This document shows positions 7,605-17,158 of a stretch of DNA of 64,000 nt, piece by piece (the stretch's first letter is position 1; every line of letters begins with the position of its first letter). A program made the translations under genes and the position numbers. Under the pieces are notes generated by a model, which saw only the letters and a list, made by a program, of their open reading frames with translations, searched no databases and had not been told where the DNA came from. The stretch is from Atopobium minutum. GTDB lineage: Bacteria; Actinomycetota; Coriobacteriia; Coriobacteriales; Atopobiaceae. The stretch is taken from NCBI GenBank assembly GCA_900105895.1, contig FNSH01000001.1:372001-436000 (forward strand), written 5' to 3'.

Positions 7605-9365
7605 TTAGTTGTTTAGAACAGCCAGCACATCCTCCGTGAGCTTATCGGGAGTAATGCGCGCCTCTTCAAGCAGGTCAGAAGCCTTAAACCGGTCATAAAA
7701 CGCACGTTCAAAGCCACGCACCAAAACTTTGGTTGAGCTGTTCGTACCCAAATACCCCGCTACACGCTGACCAAAGCCACCATCCACAATACCGTCTTCA
7801 ATAGTAAGGATCACATCATGCGTTTGAGCCAAGGCATTCAGTGTTGCTGTATCCAGACCCGATGCAAAGAGCAGCTTGACCAATGTGGCATCAATACCAG
7901 CTGCCGCAAGTTTCTCGACAGTTTTTTGGCCAATGCCAAAGAAGTCACCAACTGCGATAAGAGCAACTTGAGAGCCCTCATGCACAAGCTCCCAAGACAG
8001 CTGGGAGTAGTCAGTGCGAATCTGCTGATCCTTAGGAGCATGAACGACCGGACCTGCGGGAACAGTGATGTATACCGGCTCGGCATCCTGCTTGATGGAC
8101 CAATCCACCATGGCAAAGTATTCCTCTAGGTTAGATGGCACAAGGTGCTTTATCCCGGGAATGCTAGATACCATAGCAATGGAACTGAGATCGCAGTGAG
8201 TAACATCGTTGCCACCAAAAACAGAGCCATTAGCTGCAAGAATCGTAACAGCGCTACCGTTAATACTGATGTCTTGGAACATCTGGTCATATGCACGCTG
8301 AATAAACGTGGCAGAGCTTGCCCATACCGGATGTGCACCACCGGTTGCTGCACCAGAAATAAGAGCAGCAGCAGTCTCTTCTGCAATGCCGACATCTAGG
8401 TACTGAAGCCCCATACGCCGGCGACGCTCGGGGTTCATGCCAATCACGCCGGGCACCGCCGTACATACAACCAGTAATTTCTTATCAAACTGTGCAATTT
8501 TTTCTAGGTGATCACCCATCAGAGCACTGTAGCTCTCCCCGCTATAACTGCGCTGCTCCCCCGTTACCACGTTAAACGGGCTTGCCCAATGCCAATGCTC
8601 TGGATCTGCCTCTGCAGGGCCATAGCCTTTGCCCTTTTTAGTATTGAGATGCACCACAATAGGATGATCAATATCACGTACCGTCTCAAAAATCTCGAGA
8701 AGAGAGTCTATGGAGTTGCCATCTTCTACATAGATGTAATCCAAGCCCATAGCACGGAATATATTGTGACCATCGGTACCATGTGACTGGCGCAAGCGCG
8801 TAAACTCGTCATACATGCCACCATGATTTTCTGCAATAGACATCTGATTGTCATTAAAAATAATGATGAAGTTGGAAGTAAGCTCGCCCGCTACATTCAG
8901 GCCCTCCAGTGCTTCACCGCCAGATAAAGAGCCATCGCCAACAACGGCTATGATGTTTTCTTTACCTCCCGCAAGGTCACGAGCCTTAGCAAGACCCAGC
9001 GCAAGACTAATGGCCGTAGAGGTATGCCCTACCTCAAAGAAATCATGTTCTGACTCTTTTGGATTGGTGTAACCGGATACATCATCATAGTGATCCGGAT
9101 CGAGATATGCCTGCACACGACCGGTAAGCATTTTATGCGGATACGTCTGATGCGATACGTCATACACGATTTTATCGACAGGAGAATTAAAAATACGATG
9201 CAATGCAATAGTTGCCTCGACAAAACCGAAGTTGGGGCCAAAGTGACCGCCATGCACACTGCCGCGGGTTAGTAATGCAGAGCGAATTTCTTGTGCTAGT
9301 GTAGGCAATGTTTCTTGAGGAAGATCTTTGACATCTTGGGGACCTTGAATGTTCTCAATAACCAT
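7605..9365 (-). CDS. dxs: 1-deoxy-D-xylulose-5-phosphate synthase (short form)
   Basis: Thiamine-diphosphate enzyme that condenses pyruvate with glyceraldehyde-3-phosphate, the first step of the MEP isoprenoid pathway. The 586-residue protein shows GSVHGGHFGPNFG with the active-site His, YDVSHQTYPHKMLTGR, the ThDP motif GDGSLSGGEALEGLN with a later NDN, and the catalytic Glu in VGIAEETAA. Typical Dxs is about 620-640 residues; this is a shorter variant, so the exact substrate is slightly less certain. The ATG at 9365 with GAAAGGTGG upstream is chosen over a longer frame. No other MEP gene is near. Confidence 0.82.
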   Translation of the reverse strand: MVIENIQGPQDVKDLPQETLPTLAQEIRSALLTRGSVHGGHFGPNFGFVEATIALHRIFNSPVDKIVYDVSHQTYPHKMLTGRVQAYLDPDHYDDVSGYTNPKESEHDFFEVGHTSTAISLALGLAKARDLAGGKENIIAVVGDGSLSGGEALEGLNVAGELTSNFIIIFNDNQMSIAENHGGMYDEFTRLRQSHGTDGHNIFRAMGLDYIYVEDGNSIDSLLEIFETVRDIDHPIVVHLNTKKGKGYGPAEADPEHWHWASPFNVVTGEQRSYSGESYSALMGDHLEKIAQFDKKLLVVCTAVPGVIGMNPERRRRMGLQYLDVGIAEETAAALISGAATGGAHPVWASSATFIQRAYDQMFQDISINGSAVTILAANGSVFGGNDVTHCDLSSIAMVSSIPGIKHLVPSNLEEYFAMVDWSIKQDAEPVYITVPAGPVVHAPKDQQIRTDYSQLSWELVHEGSQVALIAVGDFFGIGQKTVEKLAAAGIDATLVKLLFASGLDTATLNALAQTHDVILTIEDGIVDGGFGQRVAGYLGTNSSTKVLVRGFERAFYDRFKASDLLEEARITPDKLTEDVLAVLNN

Positions 9366-9502
9366 ATAAGGTTTTCCACCTTTCAAATTACCATGCCTTG
9401 TACAGATGTACAGCACTAGTCTTCCCGTATTTGTGCCCTTGCAAGCTTGTATCACAAAGACGCAACAATCTTTATGCTTTCCTTACTGTGCCAGCTACAC
9501 AG

Positions 9503-9536
9503 AAAAGCTCCACTACCGATACGGCAGTGGAGCTTT
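9503..9536. terminator. Hairpin downstream of the adhesin gene, bidirectional terminator-like
   Basis: Perfect 11-bp stem (AAAGCTCCACT 9504-9514 and AGTGGAGCTTT 9526-9536) with an 11-base loop, flanked by A/T runs on both sides. It lies between the 3' end of the minus-strand adhesin and the dxs promoter region. Confidence 0.7.
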
Positions 9537-9568
9537 GTACTACTTGCGCTAGTACTTATGGTTGGTAC

Positions 9569-12500
9569 TTATGCTCTGCGCTTACGACGAAGCGTCCACG
9601 CAAGAGCAGCAAATGCCACAGATGCAAACAACATAGGAGCGATGCTGCTCGTTGTATCACCTGTCTTTGGAAGAATACCTATCACAAGTTTTGGTTTGGC
9701 GGGTATGGCAGTGTTTTTTACCTCGTAGCGAAGCAGTACCTTGTCTTTTTCTATTTTGACGGTTAGAGGCTTTTGGTCGAGCACATAGCCTTCTGGGGCT
9801 TTGGTTTCTACTATGGTGTACTCACCATAGACAACATCCTTGAAGGTATCAACACCATTGTCGTCTGTGATTTGAGTATCAACGACCTTGTCTCCTTGAC
9901 GCAATTCAAACTCTGCTCCAGCAAGTTTGGTGTCTTTATCTCCAGCATCGGTCTTGGTGACGGTTACTGTGCCCTTAATCTTGGCATCAGCTACACCAAC
10001 GTTTACAGTCTTGCCAGTATCGATAACCTTAGCGTCCTTAGCTGTCTGATCCAGCGCATAACCTTCTGGTACTTTGGTCTCAACTACGGTGTAATCACCA
10101 TATACAACATCCTTGAAGGTGGCAACACCGTCGTCCCCTGTGGTCTGGGTGGCAATGAGCTTGTCTCCCTGACGCAACTCAAAGGTAGCGCCAGAAAGTG
10201 TCTTGCTTTGATCTTGTGCATCGGTCTTAGTAACGGTTACCGTACCCTTGATCTTGGCATCGGTGACACCAACGTTTACAGTCTTGCCGTTTTCTAAGAC
10301 TTTAACGCTCTTAGCTGTTTGATCCAGCACGTAGCCTTCTGGTGCTTTGGTCTCGACAACGGTGTAGTCCCCGTATACAACATCCTTGAAGGTAGCAACA
10401 CCGTTGTTATCTGTGGTTTGAGTGGCAACAACCTTGTCACCTTAACGTAGCTCAAAGGTAGCACCAGCAAGTTTGGTGTTGTCCGCGCCTGTCTTAGTGA
10501 TGGTGATGGTGCCTTTGATCTTAGTGTCCGTGAAGCTCAGAGTTGCCTTTGGATTTTCAAGAGAGACACTGGCTTCAACAGCTTTGGTGTTGTCGATGGC
10601 ATAACCTTCAGGGGCCTCAATCTCGGTTATGGTATAGGTTCCAGGCACAAGGCTGTCAAAGACCGCTTTACCTAGCTCATCGGTGGTGAGCGTTTTTTCT
10701 ATATCCTCACCAATTTGCCTGATGGTATTTCCCTCTTCATCAAGCTCATAGGTTGCAGTCCCTTTAAGCTTAAACTTTGCACCCTTAAGAGGGGTGTGGG
10801 AATCAGTTGAGTCGGTCTTGGTAACCTCAATGCTGCCAGTACGTATGGAGTACAGAGCTGCATTCATGGTTTGGGTGGTAGCTTGAGGATTAAGAGCAAA
10901 GGTGGTAGTTGTGCCAAACGTCTCATTTTTAATGGTTGAGACATCGTTGTTAGTACCCGCTCCGTGAGCCTCACTAAAACGATGGTCATAAGGGGCTTTA
11001 AACTCAACACTATAGGTATCTGAGCGTGTATATACATCAAATGAATAGGAACCGTTTTCATCGGTAGTAGCACTAAGCGGCTGACCCTCATGATCAGTGA
11101 CTTGGGCACCATCTTTGAAAAGCATTACGCTAACACCAGAAAGAGGCTTTTCTCCCTCATCTTGAATACCGTTTTTGTTGGTATCATCAAAGGCTATGCC
11201 AGATACCTTGTAGACAACAGGTCTTGAGACTGACTGCAAAGACTCAGCATAGTCTTTGTTGTTAGCAGAAATAGCAATAGAGTTTACTGCCTTTATGTCT
11301 TGGCCTTCTTTGTTTTGCACCAACGTGGTGTCAAAGGGAACCATCGCAGGGATCTTGAAGGTAACCTCTTCTTTAGATTTCAAAGACTGACCAGGCTTAA
11401 GCACAATCTTGAAGGACTTAACCTGAGAAAAATCACGTATCTGGTCTTTAGTAAGCCACTGCCCGTCGCGCACAGAGGCAAGATCTGAGCCCTGTGGGGT
11501 AAGCTGATAGGCAATCTCAAACCTATCGAGAAGCTCTTTGTTCTCTGGGACATCTTCAAGTGCACCTAAAAGCGGTGTAGCAAACTTAGAATCACGAGCA
11601 GTATATTCACTCTCTCCATTTGGAGCAATAGCATGGTCTCCTACATAGGGCAAAACGTCAATCAAGGAAACCGCACTAGAGTCTTGAACAGAATTGTTAA
11701 GGATAGTAAGGCCATAGAATAGTTTGCTGCCTAAATCTACTTCAGTTTCTGTATAGATAGGTTTGTCTACACCCACGCGAGAATAGGACAAAAGCTCAAG
11801 AGGTGGTATGAAGCTAAGCTTTGAGTGAACCTGCATGAAGTACTCATCGGTATTACCGTCGTCATCCAGATCAAGCTCATCTTTATAGTCTGTATCAACT
11901 GTGCCACGAGGCTTAATAGTGTAGCTATTGTCATTTAGTTCGATATGTCCAGCTGGATAAATGACATCGTTGTTATTGTAGAGAAGATACGTTGGGACGT
12001 CCTGCTCGCCAGGCTTAATGCCAAGTGTCGCACGAAGCTTTAGAGGTGCAGTTACCGAAAAATTGGCAGGGATTGAGCCGTATGAAACAATAACGGCATT
12101 TTTTCCAGTGCCCTTATAGTTTCTTACAAAGCTTGCCTGCACATCGTCAGGGTTAATGTGAGTATTCCTGACACTATATTTAAATAATGAATCTTCTTTA
12201 TTAAGCCCTTCAAATTCATAGCCCTCTGGAAGAAGAGTAATGGTCTTGACATCTACCTGCTTAATGTCTCCGTAGAAATTTCCATTGAGACTAGAGCTAT
12301 TACTATTGCCTTCATACTGTGTCGGACCTACACGCAAAGTAAACGGTGTACCACCAGCTGTATACACGACTTGCTGGCTTTGTGGCACGTTCTCATCAAT
12401 AGCAGGAGCAAAAGCAGAAAGCCAGATACCTGCATTCTTATCAAAAAACTCTTGACTCTTAATTACTGAGGGATGCTCTACAGCTGGGTCGGTATTGTCG

Positions 12501-14264
12501 GAATACTCTGCTTGGGCACCCACCCTATACTGCTCAACACCGCCACGCTCACCAGAATCCCATTTGGCACGCTCGGTATCAGTAAGCTCTAAGTGGTTGT
12601 TGATGTAAATTGCCTGATTGTCAAGCTTGATGGGTGTTGCAAATTCAAATTGCAGCGAGACATACTTGCGCGCCGTATCGTTGACCTCAATGTATTGACC
12701 TACTTGCACATTGGTAGCAATAGTTTCTTTAGTCCCATCTGCAGTAATGCCCACCAGGATAGCTGAACTGTTGTTAATATCCTCGTCAAGATGATTTGGT
12801 TGTCCGTAATCTGTAGTCTTTGTATGGCTCAGACGAATGCCCTTAAAATAGGTGCGCTCATCTTTGAGGGTTGAGGCGATTGACTTTATGTAATTGACCT
12901 TGCCTCCCCATTGCTGCGCAGGAGAAATGCCGTTATTGGAGTTAATGATATAGGTGGTATTGATTAAACCATCTGCCGTTTGATCAATATATGATGAGAT
13001 AACATATGCATTTTTTTAAGAAATACTTTCCGTTGTAAAAATAGTAGAAGCTGCCGCTTGATTTAATGGCCTCATTAGTACTGTAGTAACCTGCCCCTTT
13101 CGTAACCGCGGTGTTAAAATAAGATGTTTGTTTATAATCAGTCTTTTGAATAAGGAAGGTAAGCTCTCGAGGTGTTAAGGTTCTTTGTGTAGGGAGCCCT
13201 TCATCTACGATGTATTCCCACGTGAGTTTTACTTCTTTTCCAAATTCAAGGTTTGATTCATCGATATACGGATTGTCGTCGAAGCCATTACCCAGATATA
13301 AATAATTGCCGCTCAGTCGTACATTAAGTGTTTGTCCATCAGGAGATATACTTGCACCTCTAATGCGGTTGAGATTTGATTGAGCAAATTTTGCGCCCTC
13401 ACTCAAATGACCAATAATCCTAAGGGAAGAAATTGCAAATTTTCCTTCTCCTGCTTTAAAAATATCATCAGCAGTAAAATAAGAACCTACATTTCCAACA
13501 TATAACGACGCTGCTGTTGATCCGTGAGTGGCATCATTTCCCGTTGCATAGGCAGGCACAATGTAGTACGGGGTTGTCTTCGTACTATCCTGTTTTACGC
13601 TGTAATCAGAGCTAGAAAGATAAGGTACCCTTGACTCAAGATCGCGTACCTTTGCTGTATATGTTTGCGTGACTTCAGTAAGTACCATGTTCTTTTCATC
13701 CGTAAGCTTTGCAGTTACTGTAAATGAATCTCCTTTATAAGTCTTACCTGAATAAAAAGAAAGTCCTTGCGTAGGAAACGTTGCAATAGTGCCGCCCGTA
13801 AGCTGGTCAAAGGTATATGTCTGATAGTAATTATCGGCATCTTCTGTAAATACCGATTCCTTTGCAACTGCCGATGCTGCAAATTGAGGCTTCATGATGT
13901 GTGCCTTTGGAATGGTAATCACAAGCTTAGCATTTGGGATAGAGGAGATGCTGTCAGCAACATTCATAGATATTGCAAATGGAATAGGAGCATCGGTGGG
14001 ATATTCTGTAGCTCCGCCCTCAGTAAAGCGTCCGTTTTCATACGTGCCTAAAGACAAGACAATGCCAGAGTTAGAGACAGAATCTTCCACTGCATTTGCA
14101 CGTTGAGGTTGTGCAGGAAAAAGAGACGTCACCAAAAGAGCTGAGACAAACATGGCAAGGCTTTTCTTAAGCTTGTCTCCCAGTGAAGAAGTCTGTTTGC
14201 TGTGCAGAGGTTCTCTGGATAGAGATGGAACTCTATCCTTGTTATTAGACAAAAAGAACAACAT
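9569..14264 (-). pseudogene. LPXTG cell-wall adhesin with Cna_B/SdrD repeats, broken by a stop and a frameshift
   Basis: Read through, this is an approximately 1,565-residue surface protein. The ATG at 14264 has AGGTGG upstream. It has a long Gram-positive signal peptide (KKSLAMFVSALLVTSLF, then a cleavage site near ANAVED), an adhesin head of about 1,000 residues, an SdrD-like domain (FDDTNKNGIQDEGEKPLSG), about five Cna_B modules with isopeptide Lys (VTKTD) and Glu (VETKAPEG), the sorting signal LPKTGD (9659-9673), a membrane segment and an RRKRRA tail. Two breaks are visible. A run of seven A residues (13011-13017) puts the head out of frame; six would restore it. An in-frame TAA (10442-10444) stands where sister repeats have CAA (Gln). 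The three pieces are 14264-12984, about 13010-10442 and 10441-9569. It may be a decayed or phase-variable gene, or partly sequence error. Confidence 0.85.
9760..10590 (-). repeat. Near-identical Cna_B repeat units in the adhesin
   Basis: Three to four copies of a unit of about 270 bases encoding one Cna_B domain each. They are recognised by recurring TFKDVVYGDYTVVETK and GKTVNVGV and by matching DNA at about 9956, 10229 and 10497. The close similarity suggests recent duplication and makes the repeat number liable to change by recombination or to be mis-assembled. Confidence 0.8.
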
Positions 14265-14407
14265 ATGCCACCTGCTTTTTGTGATCGAAATTAAAAAAAT
14301 ACACTCATTGCAACTATACATATGTTAGTAATTTTGATTCACTTTTAAATTCTTTTTCAGCTCCAATACAGCTGTCCCCATCTATCCATAAATAATTCAT
14401 TTATATA

Positions 14408-14454
14408 ATTGAGCATGTCTTATCTCTCAGCCCAAGAGATAAGACATGCTCAAT
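14408..14454. repeat. 20-bp perfect inverted repeat upstream of the adhesin
   Basis: Arms 14408-14427 and 14435-14454 are perfectly complementary over 20 bases around a 7-base loop (CAGCCCA). It lies about 145 bp upstream of the adhesin start, between the adhesin and the terminator of the preceding gene. No clear T-run follows on either strand, so it is not a standard intrinsic terminator. A leader hairpin or regulatory site is possible. Confidence 0.7.
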
Positions 14455-14508
14455 GGAAAATAGATTTGTATTTCGCCGTTGCACATATCCAACAGGCTAA
14501 GCCATACC

Positions 14509-14542
14509 AAAAAACGAGCTAGAAGAATCCTCTTCTAGCTCG
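14509..14542 (-). terminator. Intrinsic terminator of the coiled-coil surface protein gene
   Basis: On the minus strand a perfect 12-bp stem (CGAGCTAGAAGA with TCTTCTAGCTCG, 14515-14542) with a 4-base loop is followed by six T (14509-14514). It lies about 65 bp after the stop at 14608. Confidence 0.88.
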
Positions 14543-14607
14543 AAAGAAAATCTCTGTACCGCGAGTCTTTCCAGGCACCATTTTTAGGTGCACGGAAGGA
14601 AATAAAC

Positions 14608-16221
14608 CTACTGCCCCTGATTGTCAGATTTGCGACGCTTTGCAACAAAGAACGCACCGCCACCTGCTACAAGAGCAACAATCGAAGCAATTATTCCTGT
14701 ACGAACAACATCGTTGTTCTCAGCCTTTGCCGTACTGTTAGCACCATCTGCCTTGAGGGTGGTTTGAGGCTTCTTCTCGTCCTTCTTTTCTAAAGATCCA
14801 GAACTATTCTTGTCCTGAGTAGAAGGAGCTGCTTGTGGTGTTGCAGTAGTTGCAGAAGACGCGTCTGCAGATTTAGCAGCACCACTCTTACTGATACCAG
14901 TACCAGGATTAACACGGGAACCCGGCACCGAAGGTGCAGGCTGAGGCTTTGGCAACAAATTCCTCACCTGATCTTGTGCCCAAGCCAAATCTGCCAATGC
15001 ATCTGCAAGATTGCGTCGTGCATCATCAAGCGCCTGCTGCGCAGTTGTGTAGTCAGTCTGAGCAGCTGCTGCTTTAAGGCGATTCATACGCAAAGTTTTA
15101 ATGAGGTCGTTCACTTCATTAAACGAAGTTGGATTATCCCCTGTTGCATCTTTTAGAATATTCCAATCAAGAGGAGCAACACGAGCAAGTTGCGCGTTTG
15201 CATCTGTAAGCTGCTGCTGTGCAGCATTCTGACGCTCATTTGCAGTCTCAAGAGCACGCTGTTTCTCAGCCTCCTGCTCTTGAGCAGTGCTAAGCTGCTT
15301 AGACGTTTCCTGTGCTCGTGCAGTAGCTTTAGTAAGGCGCTCATTTGCAGCAGCCAATTTATCACGCTGGGCGATAAGCGCTGCGAGCTCAGAACTCACG
15401 GCTTTCTTGGCAGCCTCTACATCAGAGACCTGCTTCAGAGCATCCTTAACAGCCTGCTTACGCTCTTCTGCAGTTTTTATTGCAGTCGTAAGCTGATCTT
15501 TTGCTGTGTTGAGCTGCGCAGTAAGCTTTTTAAGCTCAGTCTCGGTGCGCTTCTGCTTCTCTTGTGCGGCTTTGTATTCCTTTTCTAGCTTGGTTACCAA
15601 AGCAGAGGGCGAATGAAGTTCCTTTTGAGCTTGAGCAAGTTTATTAAGAGCATCTTGGAGTTCTTGGTCTACCTTTTCGAGCTCTGCGGTATATTTTTCA
15701 ACTTCCTTTTTGTGAGCAGCAAGAGTTTGCTGGGCTTGCTGTTTTTGCTTTTGAGCTTGATCAAGCTGCGTTTGTGCATCCTGTACATCCTTCTTGCTTT
15801 TCTCTACAGACGCACGAGCCTCATCTACCTGCTTGTTAGCATCGGTTTTGAGTTTTGTAACAGCTGCTTCACCGGCTTTGTCGCTCGCTTGAACAGCCTG
15901 ATTGGCTGTGTCTGCTTTTGCAGCCTTTTGTTTTGTTTGAGCAGCAGCCTTATCATAACCGTCCTGAAGGCTGTCAACCTTTTTCTGCGCAGCCTCGCTC
16001 AAGCTCTTAGCCTTATCCAAGGTAGCCTGAGCCTCCGCCAAGCTCTTTGCCGGCGTACGATCAATCTGTGTTTTGGGGACATCAGAACGAGCGGCAACAA
16101 CACCAGGTGTAGGGTTCTCTGCTACAGTAGTGCCGTCATGTGCAATTGCACCAGTTGGCACCGATGACAGCACGGTCATTGCACTGGTTGCAACAATAAC
16201 TGCCTGTGCAGATTTTTTCAT
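14608..16221 (-). CDS. Secreted coiled-coil surface protein with C-terminal membrane anchor
   Basis: A 537-residue protein of unknown function. It opens with a signal peptide (MKKSAQAVIVATSAMTVLSS, cleavage near GAIA). A long alpha-helical coiled coil of roughly residues 50-400 follows, very rich in Ala, Gln, Lys and Glu (for example QTQLDQAQKQKQQAQQTL), then a Pro/Ser/Thr linker (NLLPKPQPAPSVPGSR). The end is a membrane segment (TGIIASIVALVAGGGAFFVA) with a basic tail KRRKSDNQGQ. The anchor resembles a sortase substrate tail, but no LPXTG-like motif precedes it. The start is uncertain: in-frame TTG codons at 16233 and 16239 sit closer to the AAGGATGG ribosome site. The architecture recalls M-like or tape-type adhesins. 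Confidence 0.75.
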   Translation of the reverse strand: MKKSAQAVIVATSAMTVLSSVPTGAIAHDGTTVAENPTPGVVAARSDVPKTQIDRTPAKSLAEAQATLDKAKSLSEAAQKKVDSLQDGYDKAAAQTKQKAAKADTANQAVQASDKAGEAAVTKLKTDANKQVDEARASVEKSKKDVQDAQTQLDQAQKQKQQAQQTLAAHKKEVEKYTAELEKVDQELQDALNKLAQAQKELHSPSALVTKLEKEYKAAQEKQKRTETELKKLTAQLNTAKDQLTTAIKTAEERKQAVKDALKQVSDVEAAKKAVSSELAALIAQRDKLAAANERLTKATARAQETSKQLSTAQEQEAEKQRALETANERQNAAQQQLTDANAQLARVAPLDWNILKDATGDNPTSFNEVNDLIKTLRMNRLKAAAAQTDYTTAQQALDDARRNLADALADLAWAQDQVRNLLPKPQPAPSVPGSRVNPGTGISKSGAAKSADASSATTATPQAAPSTQDKNSSGSLEKKDEKKPQTTLKADGANSTAKAENNDVVRTGIIASIVALVAGGGAFFVAKRRKSDNQGQ

Positions 16222-16436
16222 CTTCTTACTCAAAATCAATCCATCCTTACATCTTTTGCGCTCAATGCACGTTACGCGCTCTGTGCACACTTGCGCAGTA
16301 CTCTTGTGTTCCGTATTCGTACCAGCTTTGACTCATTTTTTAATTAAAGTCAAAAATTTGTGCTTAGCAATAACATGTAACGTCGTTATCAAAATAGGCA
16401 TTTCCTTAACTTTTCGTCCACATCCACCAGAACTAC

Positions 16437-16465
16437 AAAAAATGCCGAGAAGAACTTCTCGGCAT
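16437..16465 (-). terminator. Intrinsic terminator after the zinc-ribbon membrane protein gene
   Basis: Minus-strand perfect 10-bp hairpin (ATGCCGAGAA with TTCTCGGCAT, 16442-16465, 4-base loop) followed by six T (16437-16442). Confidence 0.85.
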
Positions 16466-16642
16466 GAGCTTCATATCCTGTATGAAGGTTATTTATGGAG
16501 TTGTAAGGGCGCTGACCTGCAAAAACCTATACAGCAGCTGAAAAGATAAACTGCTGCCGTCATTACTGCCAGACCATCGCCGGACCATCAAGAGCACTAC
16601 CCTATCGGGCGGTTGCAGACAGCCGCAAACGGCCGGCGGCGG
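16466..16642. other. Intergenic 3' region with no recognised gene
   Basis: Lies between the stop of the zinc-ribbon gene and its apparent terminator, an unusually long 3' trailer. It holds a CAGCAG/CTGCTG hairpin near 16530-16556 and GC-rich inverted stretches near 16615-16640. I recognise no known small RNA. The remaining part of the gap, 16222-16436, holds the promoter region of the surface-protein gene and nothing else I can name. Confidence 0.35.
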
Positions 16643-17074
16643 CTACTGAATGCGCGTGCGGCAATACGGGCAAACCTTCCAGTCCGCATTAAGAGGACGA
16701 TGACAGGTGGGGCACACATTGCGCACCTGTGTATTGCAGATAGGACACACAATAAAGTCACGGTCAATAGGCGTGCCACATTTGGGGCAGATGCCATAGT
16801 GAGAAAGCTGATGCTCACGCAAGGCAATATCAAGATCTTGCTCTTCTCGGTCCACCAAATAGCTGCTTGGGCGCAAAATTACATAGGCAAGCAAGCCCAC
16901 AATGGGAATAACAGAGATAATCGCCCACAGCCACCAAGGCTCGGCACCGCGGCGCTGGGCGTCACGAATAACGTACACGATGGACAAAACATACAACATA
17001 ACAACGCATGCAAGCATCAGATAGATGACCATGCGTACTTCGGGCGTAATAAGCTGATTGATAAGGTCAGACAT
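16643..17074 (-). CDS. Membrane protein with C-terminal double zinc ribbon
   Basis: A 143-residue protein. Two membrane segments (residues about 14-36 and 49-67) resemble the PLDc_N type of short membrane domain. A cytosolic part follows with four CxxC knuckles: CPKCG, CPICN, CPTCH and CPYCR, which should bind two zinc ions. AAAGGAG lies 9 bases before the ATG. It follows folC by 84 bp on the same strand and may be transcribed with the folate operon, since no terminator is evident in between. The function is unknown. Confidence 0.8.
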   Translation of the reverse strand: MSDLINQLITPEVRMVIYLMLACVVMLYVLSIVYVIRDAQRRGAEPWWLWAIISVIPIVGLLAYVILRPSSYLVDREEQDLDIALREHQLSHYGICPKCGTPIDRDFIVCPICNTQVRNVCPTCHRPLNADWKVCPYCRTRIQ

Positions 17075-17158
17075 GAGGAAGTACTCCTTTAGTGTACGGT
17101 TTCAAACGCGCAGGCACGCTTCTCAAAGATTTTAGCAGAGATTGTACGCCAAACGCTT

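Noticed and set aside
9569..10330. A separate small LPXTG protein
   Set aside because: It is in the same frame as the upstream adhesin, begins in the middle of a Cna_B repeat, and has no signal peptide.
9760..10590. CRISPR-like array suggested by regular repeats
   Set aside because: The repeats are about 270 bases long, coding, and encode Cna_B domains.
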